From: Betaproteobacteria bacterium
GTDB taxonomy: Bacteria; Pseudomonadota; Gammaproteobacteria; Burkholderiales; Casimicrobiaceae
Assembly: GCA_005881895.1 (NCBI GenBank)
Contig: VBCG01000057.1
Location: 1-64,000, forward strand
Length of the DNA stretch: 64,000 nt
Direction of reading: 5' to 3'
Part shown: piece by piece, positions 21,420 through 33,276 of the stretch
Position numbering within the stretch: the first letter of the stretch is position 1
Layout of the letters: each line of letters begins with the position of its first letter
Notes under the pieces: generated by a model
Databases searched by the model: none
What the model was told of the DNA's origin: nothing
The model's input: only the letters and a program-made list of their open reading frames with translations
Made by a program: the position numbers and the translations under genes

Positions 21420-22058
21420 TCACGCGAGCCAGGGTTGCTCCGCCAGTCGTTTCGTTTCGAACGCGCGAATCTCATCAGCGTGCGCCAAGGTCAACGCAAT
21501 GTCATCGTGACCGTGGAGCAGGCACTGCTTGCGAAACGGCTCGACGTGGAAGCGATACGCATGCTGGCCATCGGACGTGTGCACCGATTGCGCATCGAGG
21601 TCGATCGTCAGCCTGAAGCCGGGAAATGCCTTCACGGCGTGGAATAGCCGATCGACGTCGTTTTCGGACAACACGATCGGCAACAGGCCATTCTTGAAGC
21701 AATTGTTATAGAAGATGTCGGCAAACGACGGCGCGATCAGCGCGCGGAAGCCGTAATCGAGAAGCGCCCACGGGGCGTGCTCGCGCGAGCTGCCGCAACC
21801 GAAATTTCTTCGTGCCAGCAGAATCGATGCGCCGTGATAACGCGGATGATTCAGTACGAAATCTGAGTTACGCGGACGCGTCGAGGGGTCCTGCCCCGGC
21901 TCGCCGCGATCGAGATAGCGCCATTCGTCGAACAGGTTGGGCCCGAAACCCGAGCGCTTGATCGACTTCAGAAACTGCTTCGGAATGATCGCGTCGGTGT
22001 CGACGTTGGCACGGTCGAGCGGCGCAACGATCCCGGTATGAATGCGAAACGGCTCCAT
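21420..22058 (-). CDS. leuD: 3-isopropylmalate dehydratase small subunit
   Basis: [52 protein letters not shown]. Confidence 0.96.
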   Translation of the reverse strand: MEPFRIHTGIVAPLDRANVDTDAIIPKQFLKSIKRSGFGPNLFDEWRYLDRGEPGQDPSTRPRNSDFVLNHPRYHGASILLARRNFGCGSSREHAPWALLDYGFRALIAPSFADIFYNNCFKNGLLPIVLSENDVDRLFHAVKAFPGFRLTIDLDAQSVHTSDGQHAYRFHVEPFRKQCLLHGHDDIALTLAHADEIRAFETKRLAEQPWLA

Positions 22059-22068
22059 CGAGTCCGAC

Positions 22069-22215
22069 TCAATATCGCTTGGCGCCTCCGGCGGCCTTTT
22101 CGACGGCACCGCCAGCGGCCTTCACGTCCTTGCCCGCGCCTTCAATGGTATTGCAGCCGGTTACGCCGAGCGCAACGGCCGCGATCGCGACAATTCCAGC
22201 AATCTTCTTCAGCAC
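22069..22215 (-). CDS. Entericidin A/B family small lipoprotein
   Basis: GTG start at 22215: [48 protein letters not shown]; lipobox GVTGC, entericidin-like C-terminus. Confidence 0.85.
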   Translation of the reverse strand: MLKKIAGIVAIAAVALGVTGCNTIEGAGKDVKAAGGAVEKAAGGAKRY

Positions 22216-22267
22216 GTCGTTTTCCCTCTGTTCTCTCGCGCTATCGGGTAGGACGCATTCTACCCTC

Positions 22268-23677
22268 TCAAAAGAGGCGTCGGACGTCGACGAAGCGTCC
22301 TGCAACCGCTGCCGCCGCCGCCATTGCGGGGCTCACCAGATGCGTACGGCCGCCCGCACCCTGACGGCCCTCGAAATTGCGATTCGATGTCGACGCGCAG
22401 CGCTCGCCGGGCTCGAGGCGATCATCGTTCATCGCCAGGCACATTGAACAGCCGGGCTCGCGCCATTCAAAGCCGGCGTCGCGAAATACGCGATCCAGAC
22501 CTTCGGCTTCGGCCTGGGCCTTGACCGGACCCGATCCTGGCACGACCAGCGCGAGCTTGACGTTGTCAGCGATGTGACGGCCGCGAATCATGGCGGCGGC
22601 CTGACGAAGATCTTCAATCCGCGAATTGGTGCACGAGCCGATGAACACTTTATCGATGCGGATGTCGGTGATCAGCGTGTTCGGTTCGAGACCCATGTAG
22701 GTTAGCGCGCGTTCCATCCAATCGCGGCGCGACTGATCGCGTTCGCGATCCGGGTCCGGCACGCGATCCTCGATCGACACGACCATTTCGGGCGATGTGC
22801 CCCAGGTCACTTGCGGACGCACGCTCGCCGCATCGATCGTGTGCGTCAGATCGAACGTCGCGCCCGGATCGCTCATCAGCGTGCGCCAATAGGCGGCCGC
22901 GCGATCCCACAATTCACCGGCCGGCGCGAGCGGCCGCCCCTGGATGTAGTTGAGCGTGCGCTCGTCGACCGCGATCATGCCCGCGCGTGCACCGGCTTCG
23001 ATCGCCATGTTGCACATCGTCATCCGGCCTTCCATCGACAGCGCGCGCACGGTGTCGCCCGCGAACTCGATTGCATAGCCCGTGCCGCCTGCGGTGCCGA
23101 TGCGTCCGATGATCGCGAGGATCAAATCCTTCGCCGTAACGCCCGGCGCAAGCTTGCCGTCAGCCCGAATCAGCATCGACTTCGCTTTTTTCGTCAGCAG
23201 GCATTGCGTCGCCAGCACATGCTCGACTTCCGAGGTGCCGATGCCAAACGCAAGCGCAGCAAACGCCCCATGAGTGCTGGTATGCGAATCACCGCACACG
23301 ACGGTCATGCCCGGAAGCGTCGCGCCCGATTCGGGTCCGATCACGTGAACGATCCCTTGCCGTCGGTCGAGAAACGGGAAGTAGGCTTTAGCGCCGACCG
23401 CGCGAATGTTCGCGTCGAGGGTTTCGACTTGGGTGCGCGAAACCGGATCGCGAATGCCGAGCGCCCAATCCTTGGTCGGCGTGTTGTGATCGGCGGTCGC
23501 AACGATCGATTGTGCGCGCCATGGCTTGCGGCCCGCGAGCCGCAGCCCTTCGAACGCCTGGGGACTCGTCACTTCGTGGACGAGATGACGGTCGATGTAG
23601 AGGAGCGCAGTGTCGTCGGCCTCGTGGCGGACCACGTGGCTGTCGAAGAGCTTGTCGTAGAGTGTGCGTGAATCCAT
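22268..23677 (-). CDS. leuC: 3-isopropylmalate dehydratase large subunit
   Basis: [59 protein letters not shown]. Confidence 0.96.
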   Translation of the reverse strand: MDSRTLYDKLFDSHVVRHEADDTALLYIDRHLVHEVTSPQAFEGLRLAGRKPWRAQSIVATADHNTPTKDWALGIRDPVSRTQVETLDANIRAVGAKAYFPFLDRRQGIVHVIGPESGATLPGMTVVCGDSHTSTHGAFAALAFGIGTSEVEHVLATQCLLTKKAKSMLIRADGKLAPGVTAKDLILAIIGRIGTAGGTGYAIEFAGDTVRALSMEGRMTMCNMAIEAGARAGMIAVDERTLNYIQGRPLAPAGELWDRAAAYWRTLMSDPGATFDLTHTIDAASVRPQVTWGTSPEMVVSIEDRVPDPDRERDQSRRDWMERALTYMGLEPNTLITDIRIDKVFIGSCTNSRIEDLRQAAAMIRGRHIADNVKLALVVPGSGPVKAQAEAEGLDRVFRDAGFEWREPGCSMCLAMNDDRLEPGERCASTSNRNFEGRQGAGGRTHLVSPAMAAAAAVAGRFVDVRRLF

Positions 23678-23771
23678 GACTGCAACGCGGGAAAACATTG
23701 AAAAATAGCGACTTTTGGGCTTGGGCGCAAGTTGGACCGGGCCAGCCGATTTTGGTTGCGACCGTTTCCCG

Positions 23772-24704
23772 TCAGGCGCCTTCGAGCGCACGTTCGAGTT
23801 TCTCGGCGATCGCGTCGAAGCTCCCGCGTACGTCTGGATCGAACGTGGCTGCGTGCGTCGTTCGAAGCCAAGTGAACTGTCGCTTGGCCAGCTGGCGCGT
23901 CGCGGCAATCCCCTGGGCGCGGAGCGCATTCCTATCGATCTCGCCTTCCAGATACGACCACGCCTGCCGATAGCCGACACAGCGCATCGACGGCAGGTGG
24001 CGATGGAGCGCGTAGGTCGAGCGAAGCAGCGCCAATTCTTCGACGAGGCCCGCGGCGAGCATCGCCTCGAATCGCTGGGCAATCGCGACATGCAACGCGC
24101 TTCGATTTTCCGGGACTAGCGCGATCGGAAGCGTCGTGCCCAGGTCGATGGAGGTTGCCGCACGGTTTCCCTGCAACGCCGACAACGGTCGACCGGTCAA
24201 CTCGAATACCTCGAGCGCACGCTGGATCCGTTGCGCATCGTTCCGCGCAAGTCGCGCTGCAGTCACGGCATCGATTCGGGCGAGCTCCGCATGCAGCGCC
24301 GGCCAGCCCTCGTTCCTTGCTCTTGCATCGAGACGTGCGCGTATCGAAGGATCGGCCTGCGGCAGCGCCGACAGTCCTTCGGTCAGCGCCTTGAAGTAGA
24401 GCATCGTTCCACCGGCGACGATCGCGACGCGCCTGCGCGCGCGAATCTCCGCGATCGCCTTCGCGGCGTCCTGTGCGAATCGGGCGGCCGAATAGGCGTC
24501 GGTGGGACCGACGATATCGATCAAATGATGCATAACAACTGCGCGCGTCGCCGCGTCCGGCTTGGCCGTGCCGATGTCCATGCCGCGGTAGACCTGCGCC
24601 GAATCGACGCTGACGATTTCGCCACCGAACCGCTGCGCAAGCTGGAACGCAAGCGCGCTCTTGCCCGACGCCGTCGGTCCCATCAGCAGCACGGCGGGGA
24701 TCAT
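23772..24704 (-). CDS. miaA: tRNA dimethylallyltransferase
   Basis: [49 protein letters not shown]. Confidence 0.96.
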   Translation of the reverse strand: MIPAVLLMGPTASGKSALAFQLAQRFGGEIVSVDSAQVYRGMDIGTAKPDAATRAVVMHHLIDIVGPTDAYSAARFAQDAAKAIAEIRARRRVAIVAGGTMLYFKALTEGLSALPQADPSIRARLDARARNEGWPALHAELARIDAVTAARLARNDAQRIQRALEVFELTGRPLSALQGNRAATSIDLGTTLPIALVPENRSALHVAIAQRFEAMLAAGLVEELALLRSTYALHRHLPSMRCVGYRQAWSYLEGEIDRNALRAQGIAATRQLAKRQFTWLRTTHAATFDPDVRGSFDAIAEKLERALEGA

Positions 24705-24712
24705 TGCCGCGC

Positions 24713-26533
24713 CTAGCGCCCGCGCATGAAAAGCCGGTCCAGATCCGGGAGGGAGAGTTGATACCACGTAGGCCGGCCGTGATTGCATTGCGACGCGCGC
24801 TCGGTGGCTTCCATGTCGCGTAAGAGCGCGTTCATCTCCGGCACCGTCAGGCTGCGATTCGCGCGGACAGCGCCGTGGCACGCCATCGTCGACAGCAACT
24901 CGTCGCGGTACGCATCGAGCGCGCGCGAGCCGCCGAATTCGCGGATGTCGTGCAGCACGGCGCGTGCGAGCGCAGCGGGATCGGCGTCGGCGAGCGGTGC
25001 CGGAATCCCGCGCACCGCAACCGTTCCGGGACCGAGCGACGACATCGCAAAGCCCAATGACTCGAGCTCCGCGCCATGTTCTTCGACGGTGGCGACTTCG
25101 AGCGGCGCAGCGGCAAACGTCGCCGGCACGAGCAAGGGCTGCACGGGAACACGGCCATCGAACGCGGACTTCAATCGTTCGTACACGATGCGCTCATGCG
25201 CGGCGTGCATGTCGACGAGCACGAGACCGTCGCGGTTTTGCGAAAGAATGTAAATGCCGTGGAGTTGAGCCAAGGCGAAGCCCAGCGGATGCGCATCCTC
25301 ATTGGGCAATGCCGACAACGCGGTCGCCAGGCGCGGGCCGAACAGCTTGGCGTAAAACGAAGCGGGCTCGGCGACGGCGAAATCAAGCCCGCGTTGCCCC
25401 GGCGTCCACACCGGTAGCGCGGAATGCGGCGGCCCCGCAACGACATCAGGTGCAAACGCATCATGCGCTGGAACGCGCGGCGGCAGACGTGCGGCCGCCA
25501 CACCCAAACGCTCGGCGGCGGACACTGCAGGTTGCTCCGCTGCCGTCGTCGCGAGCGCGCGCTCGACTGCATGCCGGACGAATTGGTGAATCGCGCTCGA
25601 ATCGCGAAAACGGACTTCGATTTTCTGCGGGTGCACGTTGACATCGACGCGACGCGGATCGAGCTCGAGCCATAGCACGTACGTCGGCATCCGGTCGTGA
25701 TGCAACACATCGCGATACGCTTCGCGGAGCGCATGCGACAGCACGCGATCGCGAACGAAGCGGCCATTGACGAAAGCGTACTGCGTGGTGCCACCTTGCG
25801 CGGCAAACGCCGGCCGCACGGCGAAGCCGGTCAGACGCACGCCGCCTGCTTCCGCATCGACGAGCGCCGCATGAATGACGAATGCATCGGAAAGGAGCGC
25901 TTCGACGCGCGCGCGGCGGCCGCCTGCGACAAGCCGATGCGCGACGCGGCCATTGTGCTGCAACGTCAAGCCCTTTTCCGGATGTCCGAGTGCAATTCGT
26001 CGGAACGCTTCGTCGCAATGCGCCCACTCAGTACCTTCGGTGCGCAGGAACTTGCGCCGCGCGGGCGTGTTGAAGTAGAGCTCCTCGACGGTGACTGTCG
26101 TGCCGGTGGCGAGCGCTGCGGGGGCAACCGGACTCACCGTCCCGCCTTCGACTTCGATGCGCCACGCATGCGGCCGCCCATTGGCGCGCGAGGCGAGCGC
26201 GAAACGCGACACGGCGGCGATCGATGCCAGCGCTTCACCGCGAAATCCAAGCGTCGCGATCGCCTCGAGATCGGTGACCGCGGCGATTTTCGATGTCGCA
26301 TGCCGCGCGACTGCGAGCGCAAGGTCTTCGCGTTCGATGCCGGCGCCGTTGTCGGCTACGCGCAGGCGCTTGATGCCGCCGCCAGCGAGGTCGACATCAA
26401 TTTGCGTCGCGCCCGCGTCAAGGCTGTTTTCGAGCACCTCCTTCAACGCGGCGGCCGGCCGCTCGACGACTTCGCCGGCGGCGATCTGGTTGATCAACAG
26501 ATCGGGCAACGCGCGAATCGCGTGCATCGTCAT
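24713..26533 (-). CDS. mutL: DNA mismatch repair endonuclease MutL
   Basis: 606 aa; IRALPDLLINQIAAGEVVERPAAALKEVLENSLDAGA, GFRGEALASI; C-terminal ACHGAVRANRSL and QCNHGRPTW. Confidence 0.97.
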   Translation of the reverse strand: MTMHAIRALPDLLINQIAAGEVVERPAAALKEVLENSLDAGATQIDVDLAGGGIKRLRVADNGAGIEREDLALAVARHATSKIAAVTDLEAIATLGFRGEALASIAAVSRFALASRANGRPHAWRIEVEGGTVSPVAPAALATGTTVTVEELYFNTPARRKFLRTEGTEWAHCDEAFRRIALGHPEKGLTLQHNGRVAHRLVAGGRRARVEALLSDAFVIHAALVDAEAGGVRLTGFAVRPAFAAQGGTTQYAFVNGRFVRDRVLSHALREAYRDVLHHDRMPTYVLWLELDPRRVDVNVHPQKIEVRFRDSSAIHQFVRHAVERALATTAAEQPAVSAAERLGVAAARLPPRVPAHDAFAPDVVAGPPHSALPVWTPGQRGLDFAVAEPASFYAKLFGPRLATALSALPNEDAHPLGFALAQLHGIYILSQNRDGLVLVDMHAAHERIVYERLKSAFDGRVPVQPLLVPATFAAAPLEVATVEEHGAELESLGFAMSSLGPGTVAVRGIPAPLADADPAALARAVLHDIREFGGSRALDAYRDELLSTMACHGAVRANRSLTVPEMNALLRDMEATERASQCNHGRPTWYQLSLPDLDRLFMRGR

Positions 26534-27237
26534 GGCCGAAGATTGCGCGACCAGCGCGTGTAAATCCCGTCTGCGATGCGATTGAGCGTCGCGACACGGT
26601 TGTCGACGTTGCGCAGGATGTCGGCGCGCGACTGCTGCGATGGCGACGACGTGACCGGCAGCTCATCGGCGCCCGTGCGGCACCACGTTTCCACCAAAGC
26701 GCGTGTCATCTCGACATGGCACTGAAACCCGACATGACGGTCATCGATCACATAAGCCTGGTTTGGATGAAAATCGTTTGCGAGCACGCGCGTCGCGCCC
26801 GCGGGCAAGTCGAACGCGTCGTAATGCCACTGGAACGCCGTGAAGCGGCCTTGGCCGCCGAACCATTCGCTGCGCGCAACGCTGTCGCACGTTTCGACGT
26901 CGAGCCAGCCGATCTCGGGCACGGGCGCTCGCGTCACGCGTCCATCCAGTGCATGCGCGAGCAGCTGGCCGCCGAGGCAATGTCCGATGACGGGCACATC
27001 GAGCTCAACCGCTTCGCGCAGAAACGACGACATCGGCGCAATCCACGGCAACGCGTCGTTCACGCTCATCGGCCCGCCCATGAGCCCGATCCCTGCGAAC
27101 GAACGAGGATCCGCGGGATACGAGTCACCGCTGTCGATCCGGACGAGGTCCCAACTAAAACCACTCGCATCGAGCCATTCGGCGAAGTGCGCCGGACCTT
27201 CGGTAGGAGAAAAACGGAAAATGGCAACAGGTCGCAT
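26530..27237 (-). CDS. Class I glutamine amidotransferase (GMP synthase-like)
   Basis: MRPVAIFRFSPTEGPAHFAEWL..., nucleophile elbow GHCLGGQLLA. Confidence 0.88.
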   Translation of the reverse strand: MRPVAIFRFSPTEGPAHFAEWLDASGFSWDLVRIDSGDSYPADPRSFAGIGLMGGPMSVNDALPWIAPMSSFLREAVELDVPVIGHCLGGQLLAHALDGRVTRAPVPEIGWLDVETCDSVARSEWFGGQGRFTAFQWHYDAFDLPAGATRVLANDFHPNQAYVIDDRHVGFQCHVEMTRALVETWCRTGADELPVTSSPSQQSRADILRNVDNRVATLNRIADGIYTRWSRNLRP

Positions 27238-27319
27238 CGGCTCGAGCTTCGCGCGCTCTTTCAAGTGTGCGCGTCTACAATCCTATGATCTTACCAGTCG
27301 CCGCACTTGCGCGTTTGCC

Positions 27320-29296
27320 ATGAATTCCATTCGCTTCGTCGTGACCGTGTTGTCGATGCTTGTCGTCGCCGTCGCTACGCGCGCCGCCGACGTTGTCGTC
27401 CCCAATGCGAATCTCAAGGCCGAGAATATTCCGCCGATACCAGCGGCGCTGGTGGCGAAGGTCGCGCCGTATACGGAATTCAAGCCGACAACGGCAGTAA
27501 GCTGGCATCCGAAAGAACGCGAGCTGATCGTCGCGCGACGCGCCGGCAACGTCACGCAACTGCATCGCGTCGCCAAACCCGGCGACGAACCGCGGCAGCT
27601 CACCGATTTCGCCGAGCCGGTGCGTTTCGGCCTGTACTGGCCCAAGGCGCCCGACACGCTCGTCTATTCGCGCGACACCGGGGGTGATGAGCAACAGCAA
27701 CTGTATAGGCTCGACGCCAACGGCGCGACGCCGGCGCTTTTGACCGACGCAACTCGCAAGAACACGTCCGGCGGCCTGACGCATGCGCGCGACTTCCTAT
27801 TGCTCGAATCGACGGACGTCGACAAGGCCGGCAAGCGCGAGAACCCGACGCTCGACTTGTCGCTCCTGGACCCGCTCGATCCAGCGAAATCGCGCAAGCT
27901 CGCAACGCTCTCCGGTACAGGATGGGGCGACTACACGTTCTCGTTCGATGACAAACGTGTCGCAATGGTGGAATACATCTCGGTCAACGAATCGTACGTG
28001 TGGTTGATGGATGTCTCGAGCGGCGAGCGGCGGCGCGTTCTGCCTCCCCCAGGCGCGAAACCGGCGCAACCGATTTCCTCCGGCGATCTCAACTTTGCGC
28101 GCGACGGTAAAGGTCTTTTTCTTGCCACTGACCGCGATGGCGAGTTCCGTAAGCTCGCCTACCTCGAACTTGCGACCGGCAAGCTCGACTATTTCGGCGA
28201 AGGCGGCAACTGGGACGTCGAAGCCGTCGCGTTGTCGCCGGATGGACGCACGCTTGCCGTCATCACGAACGAAGCCGGCATTGGCGTTCTGCGGCTCTAC
28301 GACGCTCAGACCCGGCGCGCGTTACCGCGACCGCCGCTGCCGATCGGTAGCGCACGCGGTCTCATCTGGCACGAGAATTCGCGCGATCTCGCCATTTCGG
28401 TCAACAGCGCGCGAAGTCCAAGCGATGTCTACGCGATCGACGTGCAGGAAAACCGCGTCACGCGCTGGACGGAGAGCAAGGTCGCAGGTCTCGACGCGGC
28501 GCAGTTTCGCAATGCCGAGCCGATCGAATGGAAAAGCTTCGACGGTCGCACGATTGGCGGCTTCATCGTTCGACCGGCCGCAAAGTTCGCTGGAAAAAGG
28601 CCCGTCATCGTGTCGATTCACGGTGGCCCGGAGGGGCAGGCGCGTCCCGGATTTCTCGGACGCCAAAACTATTTCATCGATGAGCTCGGCATCGCGCTGA
28701 TCGAGCCGAACGTGCGCGGCTCGACCGGCTATGGCAAAACGTTCGTCGCGCTCGACAACGGCATGAAGCGCGAGGACTCGGTGAAAGACATTGGTTCGCT
28801 CTTCGATTGGATTCGTACGCAGCCCGATTTGGACGCGAGTCGGATATTGGTCGAGGGTGGAAGCTATGGCGGTTACATGGTGCTCGCCGTGGCGACGAAT
28901 TTTCCGGATCGGATCGCCGGCGCGATCGACGTCGTCGGCGTCGCCAACTTTGTGTCGTTTCTGGAGAACACCGAGAGTTATCGGCGCGATCTGCGCCGCG
29001 TCGAGTACGGCGACGAGCGCGACCCGGCGATGCGCGCGTTCTTGGCCAAGATCTCGCCCGTCAATAACGCGGACAAGATCAAGGCGCCGCTATTCGTAGT
29101 CCAAGGCAAGAACGATCCGCGTGTGCCATATACCGAAGCGGAGCAGATCGTCGCGGCGGCGCGCAAGAACAACGTTCCGGTGTGGTATTTGATCGCGGAC
29201 AACGAGGGGCACGGGTTTGCCCGCAAGGCCAACGCCGATTTTCTGTTTTACGCGATGATCGCGTTTGTCGAGCAGCGACTGTTGAACCCGAGCTAG
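27320..29296 (+). CDS. S9 family prolyl oligopeptidase-like serine peptidase, exported
   Basis: ATG at 27320 (MNSIRFVVTVLSMLVVAVATRAAD signal peptide); catalytic VEGGSYGGYMVLA, C-terminal DNEGHGF. Confidence 0.9.
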   Translation: MNSIRFVVTVLSMLVVAVATRAADVVVPNANLKAENIPPIPAALVAKVAPYTEFKPTTAVSWHPKERELIVARRAGNVTQLHRVAKPGDEPRQLTDFAEPVRFGLYWPKAPDTLVYSRDTGGDEQQQLYRLDANGATPALLTDATRKNTSGGLTHARDFLLLESTDVDKAGKRENPTLDLSLLDPLDPAKSRKLATLSGTGWGDYTFSFDDKRVAMVEYISVNESYVWLMDVSSGERRRVLPPPGAKPAQPISSGDLNFARDGKGLFLATDRDGEFRKLAYLELATGKLDYFGEGGNWDVEAVALSPDGRTLAVITNEAGIGVLRLYDAQTRRALPRPPLPIGSARGLIWHENSRDLAISVNSARSPSDVYAIDVQENRVTRWTESKVAGLDAAQFRNAEPIEWKSFDGRTIGGFIVRPAAKFAGKRPVIVSIHGGPEGQARPGFLGRQNYFIDELGIALIEPNVRGSTGYGKTFVALDNGMKREDSVKDIGSLFDWIRTQPDLDASRILVEGGSYGGYMVLAVATNFPDRIAGAIDVVGVANFVSFLENTESYRRDLRRVEYGDERDPAMRAFLAKISPVNNADKIKAPLFVVQGKNDPRVPYTEAEQIVAAARKNNVPVWYLIADNEGHGFARKANADFLFYAMIAFVEQRLLNPS

Positions 29297-30120
29297 AAAT
29301 TGCGCACGATCCGCGCGTACGCCGAGTGATTGTGGATCGACTCGAAGTTTTCCGCTTCGACGACAAAGCCGTCGATCCGTGAATCCTCCGCAAGCCGCGC
29401 GGCGACGCCACGAACCAAGTCCTCGACAAAGCGCGGATTGTCGTAGGCGCGCTCGGTCACGTATTTCTCGTCCGCGCGCTTCAGGATGCCGTACAGCTCG
29501 GCGGATGCTTCCTCCTCGGCGATGCGCAACAGCTCGGCGACAAACAGATGCTCACGCGGCCGCACATTGATCGTAACGATCGAACGTTGATTGTGCGCGC
29601 CGTACGCGGAAACCTCCTTCGAGCTCGGGCACAGCGACGTCACCGGAACCGACACGCTGATCGTGTGGGTATAGCCGCCGTCGACGAGCTCCGCGGCAAG
29701 GCGCACGTCGTAGTCCAGCAAACTCGCGACGCCGGAGACCGGCGCGCTCTTGCGCACGAAGAAAGGAAACGCGAATTCGATGCGCGCGCCCGGTGCATCG
29801 AGTCGCACGAGTAGATCTTCAACTACGCTTCGCAGCGTCGCAACGGTGAGCGGTACCGCGCCGGGAGCCGCGCGTTCTTCGAGCAGCGCAACGAGGCGCG
29901 ACATGTGCGTACCTTTGCGGTCATCAGGCAGCGCAACGTAGACATTGCACGTCGCAATCGTCGTGTGTGCGACGCCATCGCGATCCATGAATGGCAGCGG
30001 ATAGCGCAAGCCTTTGATGCCGACTTGGTCGATCGCGATGCGGCGCTCATCGCGTCCCGACTGCACATCGGGGATCGCCACGAGAATCGCGGGTTGCTCG
30101 GCGCGGTTCATGACGAACAC
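29293..30120 (-). CDS. folE2: GTP cyclohydrolase FolE2 (type IB)
   Basis: 275 aa; AILVAIPDVQSGRDERRIAIDQVGIKGLRYPL, SLCPSSKEVSAYGAHNQRS. Confidence 0.93.
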   Translation of the reverse strand: MFVMNRAEQPAILVAIPDVQSGRDERRIAIDQVGIKGLRYPLPFMDRDGVAHTTIATCNVYVALPDDRKGTHMSRLVALLEERAAPGAVPLTVATLRSVVEDLLVRLDAPGARIEFAFPFFVRKSAPVSGVASLLDYDVRLAAELVDGGYTHTISVSVPVTSLCPSSKEVSAYGAHNQRSIVTINVRPREHLFVAELLRIAEEEASAELYGILKRADEKYVTERAYDNPRFVEDLVRGVAARLAEDSRIDGFVVEAENFESIHNHSAYARIVRNF

Positions 30121-30132
30121 TATAGCGGATGC

Positions 30133-32022
30133 CTATGCTGCGGGCTTGGCCCAAGCACCGGACTTGCGCACAGCGAAGCGCGCGCGAATCGATGCCGCGA
30201 TGCCATTCGCGTCGAGGCCGACATGCGCGAGTATCACGGCCGGATCGCCGTGATCGGGAAACGCATCAGGCAAACCGAGATGGAGCATCGGCACGGCGAC
30301 GTCCGCCAGAGCGAGCAGCTCGGCGACACCGCTGCCGGCGCCTCCTGCGACGACATTCTCCTCGACCGTTACGAGCGCGTCGTGCTCACGCGCGAGGCGC
30401 AGCACCAGCTCGTGGTCGAGCGGTTTGACGAAACGCATGTTGGCGACCGTTGCGTCAAATTCTTCCGCCGCGACGAGCGCCGGCGCAACCATCGAACCGA
30501 ACGCGAGAATCGCAATGCGATGGTTGCGGCGCTTCGCTTCGCGCCGCACTTCGCCTCTGCCGATCGGGAGCGCAATAAGAGAGGCGTCCACCGCGACGCC
30601 GGGACCCGAGCCGCGCGGATAGCGAACCGCAGCCGGCGTATTCATTCGGAACGCCGTCGTCAGCATCTTCCGGCATTCGTTTTCATCGGCGGGCGCCATC
30701 ACCGTCGCGTTCGGCAGGCAGCGAAGATACGTCAGATCGAACGCGCCCAGGTGAGTCGGTCCGTCGGCGCCGACAACGCCCGCGCGGTCGATCGCGAACA
30801 CCACCGGCAAATTCTGCAATGCGACATCGTGAATCGCTTGGTCGTACGCGCGTTGCAAGAATGTCGAGTAAATCGCGACCACGGGCTTCATGCCTTCGCA
30901 CGCCAGGCCAGCCGCAAACGTCACCGCATGTTGTTCTGCGATCCCCACGTCGAAATAACGTTCGGGAAACGCCTGTGAGAAGCGTACGAGCCCGGAACCT
31001 TCGCGCATCGCCGGCGTGATACCGACCAGCCGGCGATCGGCGGCCGCCATATCGCACAGCCAATCGCCGAATATTTGCGTGTATGTCGGCTTGGCCGCGG
31101 GTTTGGGCACGATACCCACCGCAGGATCAAACTTCGTCACGCCGTGATAGAGGATCGGGTCCTCTTCGGCGCGCGCGTAGCCGTAACCTTTGCGCGTGAC
31201 GACGTGCAAAAACTGCGGGCCTTTGAGCGCGCGCACGTTGGCCAGGGTGTCGACGAGCGCATCGAGATCGTGGCCGTCAATCGGTCCGATGTAGTTGAAG
31301 CCGAACTCTTCGAACAGCGTGCCGGGAAGCACCATGCCCTTCACGTGTTCTTCTGCGCGTTTGGCGAGCTCGTGAACGGGACCGAGCTTCGCGAGCACTT
31401 CCTTGCCGCCTCGACGCATCGTGTTGTAGAGGCGCGAAGCAAGAACTTTGGCGAGATATTGGTTGATCGCGCCCACCGGCTCCGAGATCGACATGTCGTT
31501 GTCGTTCAGGATGACGAGCAGGTTCGCGCCTTCGGCGTTGTTGAGCGCTTCGAACGCCATTCCCGCGCTCATCGCACCGTCGCCGATGACAGCGACGATA
31601 TGACGCTGCGCGCCCGCGAGGCTCGCCGCCACGGCCATTCCGAGTGCGGCAGAGATCGATGTCGACGAATGCGCGGTACCGAATGTGTCGTAAGGCGATT
31701 CGTCGCGGCGGGGAAATCCCGCCGGTCCGCCCCACTGCCGCAGCTTGTTCATTTGCGCGCGGCGGCCGGTCAGAATCTTGTGCGCGTAGGTTTGATGCCC
31801 CACGTCCCAGACGATCCGATCGCGTGGCGTATCGAACACGTAATGCAACGCGATCGTCAGCTCGACGGTGCCCAAGTTCGACGACAGATGGCCGCCTGTT
31901 TGCGCCACCGCATTCAACAGGAACGCGCGCAACTCACGCGCGAGCTGCGGCAACTGCGCTCGCTCCAGGCGACGGAGCTCGGCGGGGTCGTCGATCGATT
32001 CGAGCAATGGAAAGATCGGCAT
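30133..32022 (-). CDS. dxs: 1-deoxy-D-xylulose-5-phosphate synthase
   Basis: 629 aa; [40 protein letters not shown]. Confidence 0.97.
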   Translation of the reverse strand: MPIFPLLESIDDPAELRRLERAQLPQLARELRAFLLNAVAQTGGHLSSNLGTVELTIALHYVFDTPRDRIVWDVGHQTYAHKILTGRRAQMNKLRQWGGPAGFPRRDESPYDTFGTAHSSTSISAALGMAVAASLAGAQRHIVAVIGDGAMSAGMAFEALNNAEGANLLVILNDNDMSISEPVGAINQYLAKVLASRLYNTMRRGGKEVLAKLGPVHELAKRAEEHVKGMVLPGTLFEEFGFNYIGPIDGHDLDALVDTLANVRALKGPQFLHVVTRKGYGYARAEEDPILYHGVTKFDPAVGIVPKPAAKPTYTQIFGDWLCDMAAADRRLVGITPAMREGSGLVRFSQAFPERYFDVGIAEQHAVTFAAGLACEGMKPVVAIYSTFLQRAYDQAIHDVALQNLPVVFAIDRAGVVGADGPTHLGAFDLTYLRCLPNATVMAPADENECRKMLTTAFRMNTPAAVRYPRGSGPGVAVDASLIALPIGRGEVRREAKRRNHRIAILAFGSMVAPALVAAEEFDATVANMRFVKPLDHELVLRLAREHDALVTVEENVVAGGAGSGVAELLALADVAVPMLHLGLPDAFPDHGDPAVILAHVGLDANGIAASIRARFAVRKSGAWAKPAA

Positions 32023-32039
32023 CGTTGACGCTAGGTTGA

Positions 32040-32930
32040 CTAGAATTCGCGGGCCACGATCCAGTCGGCGAGCTCGGACAACCGCCGTGCGCGGCCGGCA
32101 AACGGCGCCAGTGCCGACTGCGCGTCCGACCGCAGCGTTTCCGCGCGCGACCTTGCGCCGGCCAATCCCAGTAATGACACGAACGTCGGCTTCGCGTTCG
32201 CGGCGTCTTTGCCGGCGGTCTTGCCGATCATTCCGGCGTCGCCCTCGACATCGAGCAGGTCATCGACGATCTGAAATGCGAGACCGATCGCTTCGGCAAA
32301 CGCATCGAGCGCTTCGGTTTCGGCAAGTGAAAGCGGTTCGCCGCAACGGGCGCCGAGCTGCACGGAAGCGCGAATGAGCGCGCCGGTCTTCATTCTGTGC
32401 ATCGCCGCGCTGTCGGACACGTCAAGCGTGCGGCCGGACGCCTCGATATCGATCGCTTGCCCGCCAGCCATTCCACATGCACCCGCCGCGTCGGCGAGCA
32501 ATGCGCACGCCGAGCCGCGATCTTGCATGCCGCCCTGCGCGATTAGCGCGAACGCCCGCGCCTGCAACGCATCACCGGCGAGCAACGCTGTCGCTTCACC
32601 GAACGCGACATGACAGCTCGGCTTGCCTCTGCGAAGCGCATCGTCGTCCATGCACGGCAAGTCGTCGTGAACGAGAGAATAGGCGTGGATGAGCTCGACG
32701 GCGGCGGCGCAACTATCAATGGCGGCGGGATCGGCCGCGGCGGCTTCTCCGGCCGCGTAGGCGAGCAGCGGACGCACACGCTTCCCGCCCCCGAGGACGG
32801 CATAGCGCATCGCTTCGCCGAGTTGGACAGGCGCCGGCATGGCATCACTCGATAAAGCGTGCACCAGCGCGTCCTCGATGCGCCGTTGCCGCTCGCGCGA
32901 CCACACGGCGAACGGCACGTCGCTATGCAT
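32040..32930 (-). CDS. ispA: Polyprenyl synthetase (farnesyl diphosphate synthase)
   Basis: 296 aa; [19 protein letters not shown] (DDxxxxD) and [13 protein letters not shown]. Confidence 0.95.
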   Translation of the reverse strand: MHSDVPFAVWSRERQRRIEDALVHALSSDAMPAPVQLGEAMRYAVLGGGKRVRPLLAYAAGEAAAADPAAIDSCAAAVELIHAYSLVHDDLPCMDDDALRRGKPSCHVAFGEATALLAGDALQARAFALIAQGGMQDRGSACALLADAAGACGMAGGQAIDIEASGRTLDVSDSAAMHRMKTGALIRASVQLGARCGEPLSLAETEALDAFAEAIGLAFQIVDDLLDVEGDAGMIGKTAGKDAANAKPTFVSLLGLAGARSRAETLRSDAQSALAPFAGRARRLSELADWIVAREF

Positions 32931-33162
32931 CAGGGCTGCCTTCCGGCTTGAACGTTTTGAGAACCCCCTTTTCCAATATCAGGACCTGCTGCTCCGCGTC
33001 CTTGAGCGCCGCCTGGCAGTAGGCGAGAAGCTCGGCGCCCCGCTTGTACGCGGCGAGCGATTCCTGTAGCGGCAGCTGACCGCTCTCCATCGACGCTACG
33101 ATTTCTTCGAGCTCGGCGAGCGCGGCCTCAAAACTTGCCGGCGTTTCGGGGATCGAAGACAT
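32923..33162 (-). CDS. xseB: Exodeoxyribonuclease VII small subunit
   Basis: MSSIPETPASFEAALAELEEIVASMESGQLPLQESLAAYKRGAELLAYCQAALKDAEQQV. Confidence 0.94.
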   Translation of the reverse strand: MSSIPETPASFEAALAELEEIVASMESGQLPLQESLAAYKRGAELLAYCQAALKDAEQQVLILEKGVLKTFKPEGSPDA

Positions 33163-33246
33163 GGGACCGGAAGGCAGTGCGGACTTTGAGCAGACGGCGG
33201 TCGCCGCGAATTGTGGGGTCAAACGCCAGGAACGTCGTGTGCAGTC

Positions 33247-33276
33247 TTGACCCTGGCGCGAGGGGCCTCATATACT
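33247..33276 (+). promoter_or_regulatory. Sigma70-like promoter for the Rieske oxygenase gene
   Basis: TTGACC (33247-33252) - 18 bp - TATACT (33271-33276), upstream of CDS at 33426. Confidence 0.45.

Noticed and set aside
22268-24091. leuC ORF starting at 24091
   Set aside because: Upstream 140 codons overlap miaA and look non-coding; LeuC starts at [11 protein letters not shown] (23677)
26840-27319. N-terminal extension of the S9 peptidase ORF
   Set aside because: Overlaps the opposite-strand amidotransferase gene; signal peptide begins at ATG 27320
33211-33256. Apparent inverted repeat ggggtcaaacgccagg / cttgaccctggcg, possibly a third REP copy
   Set aside because: The complementary blocks are in the wrong order for a simple hairpin and the core differs from TAGGGTCAGACTC; it overlaps the candidate promoter instead
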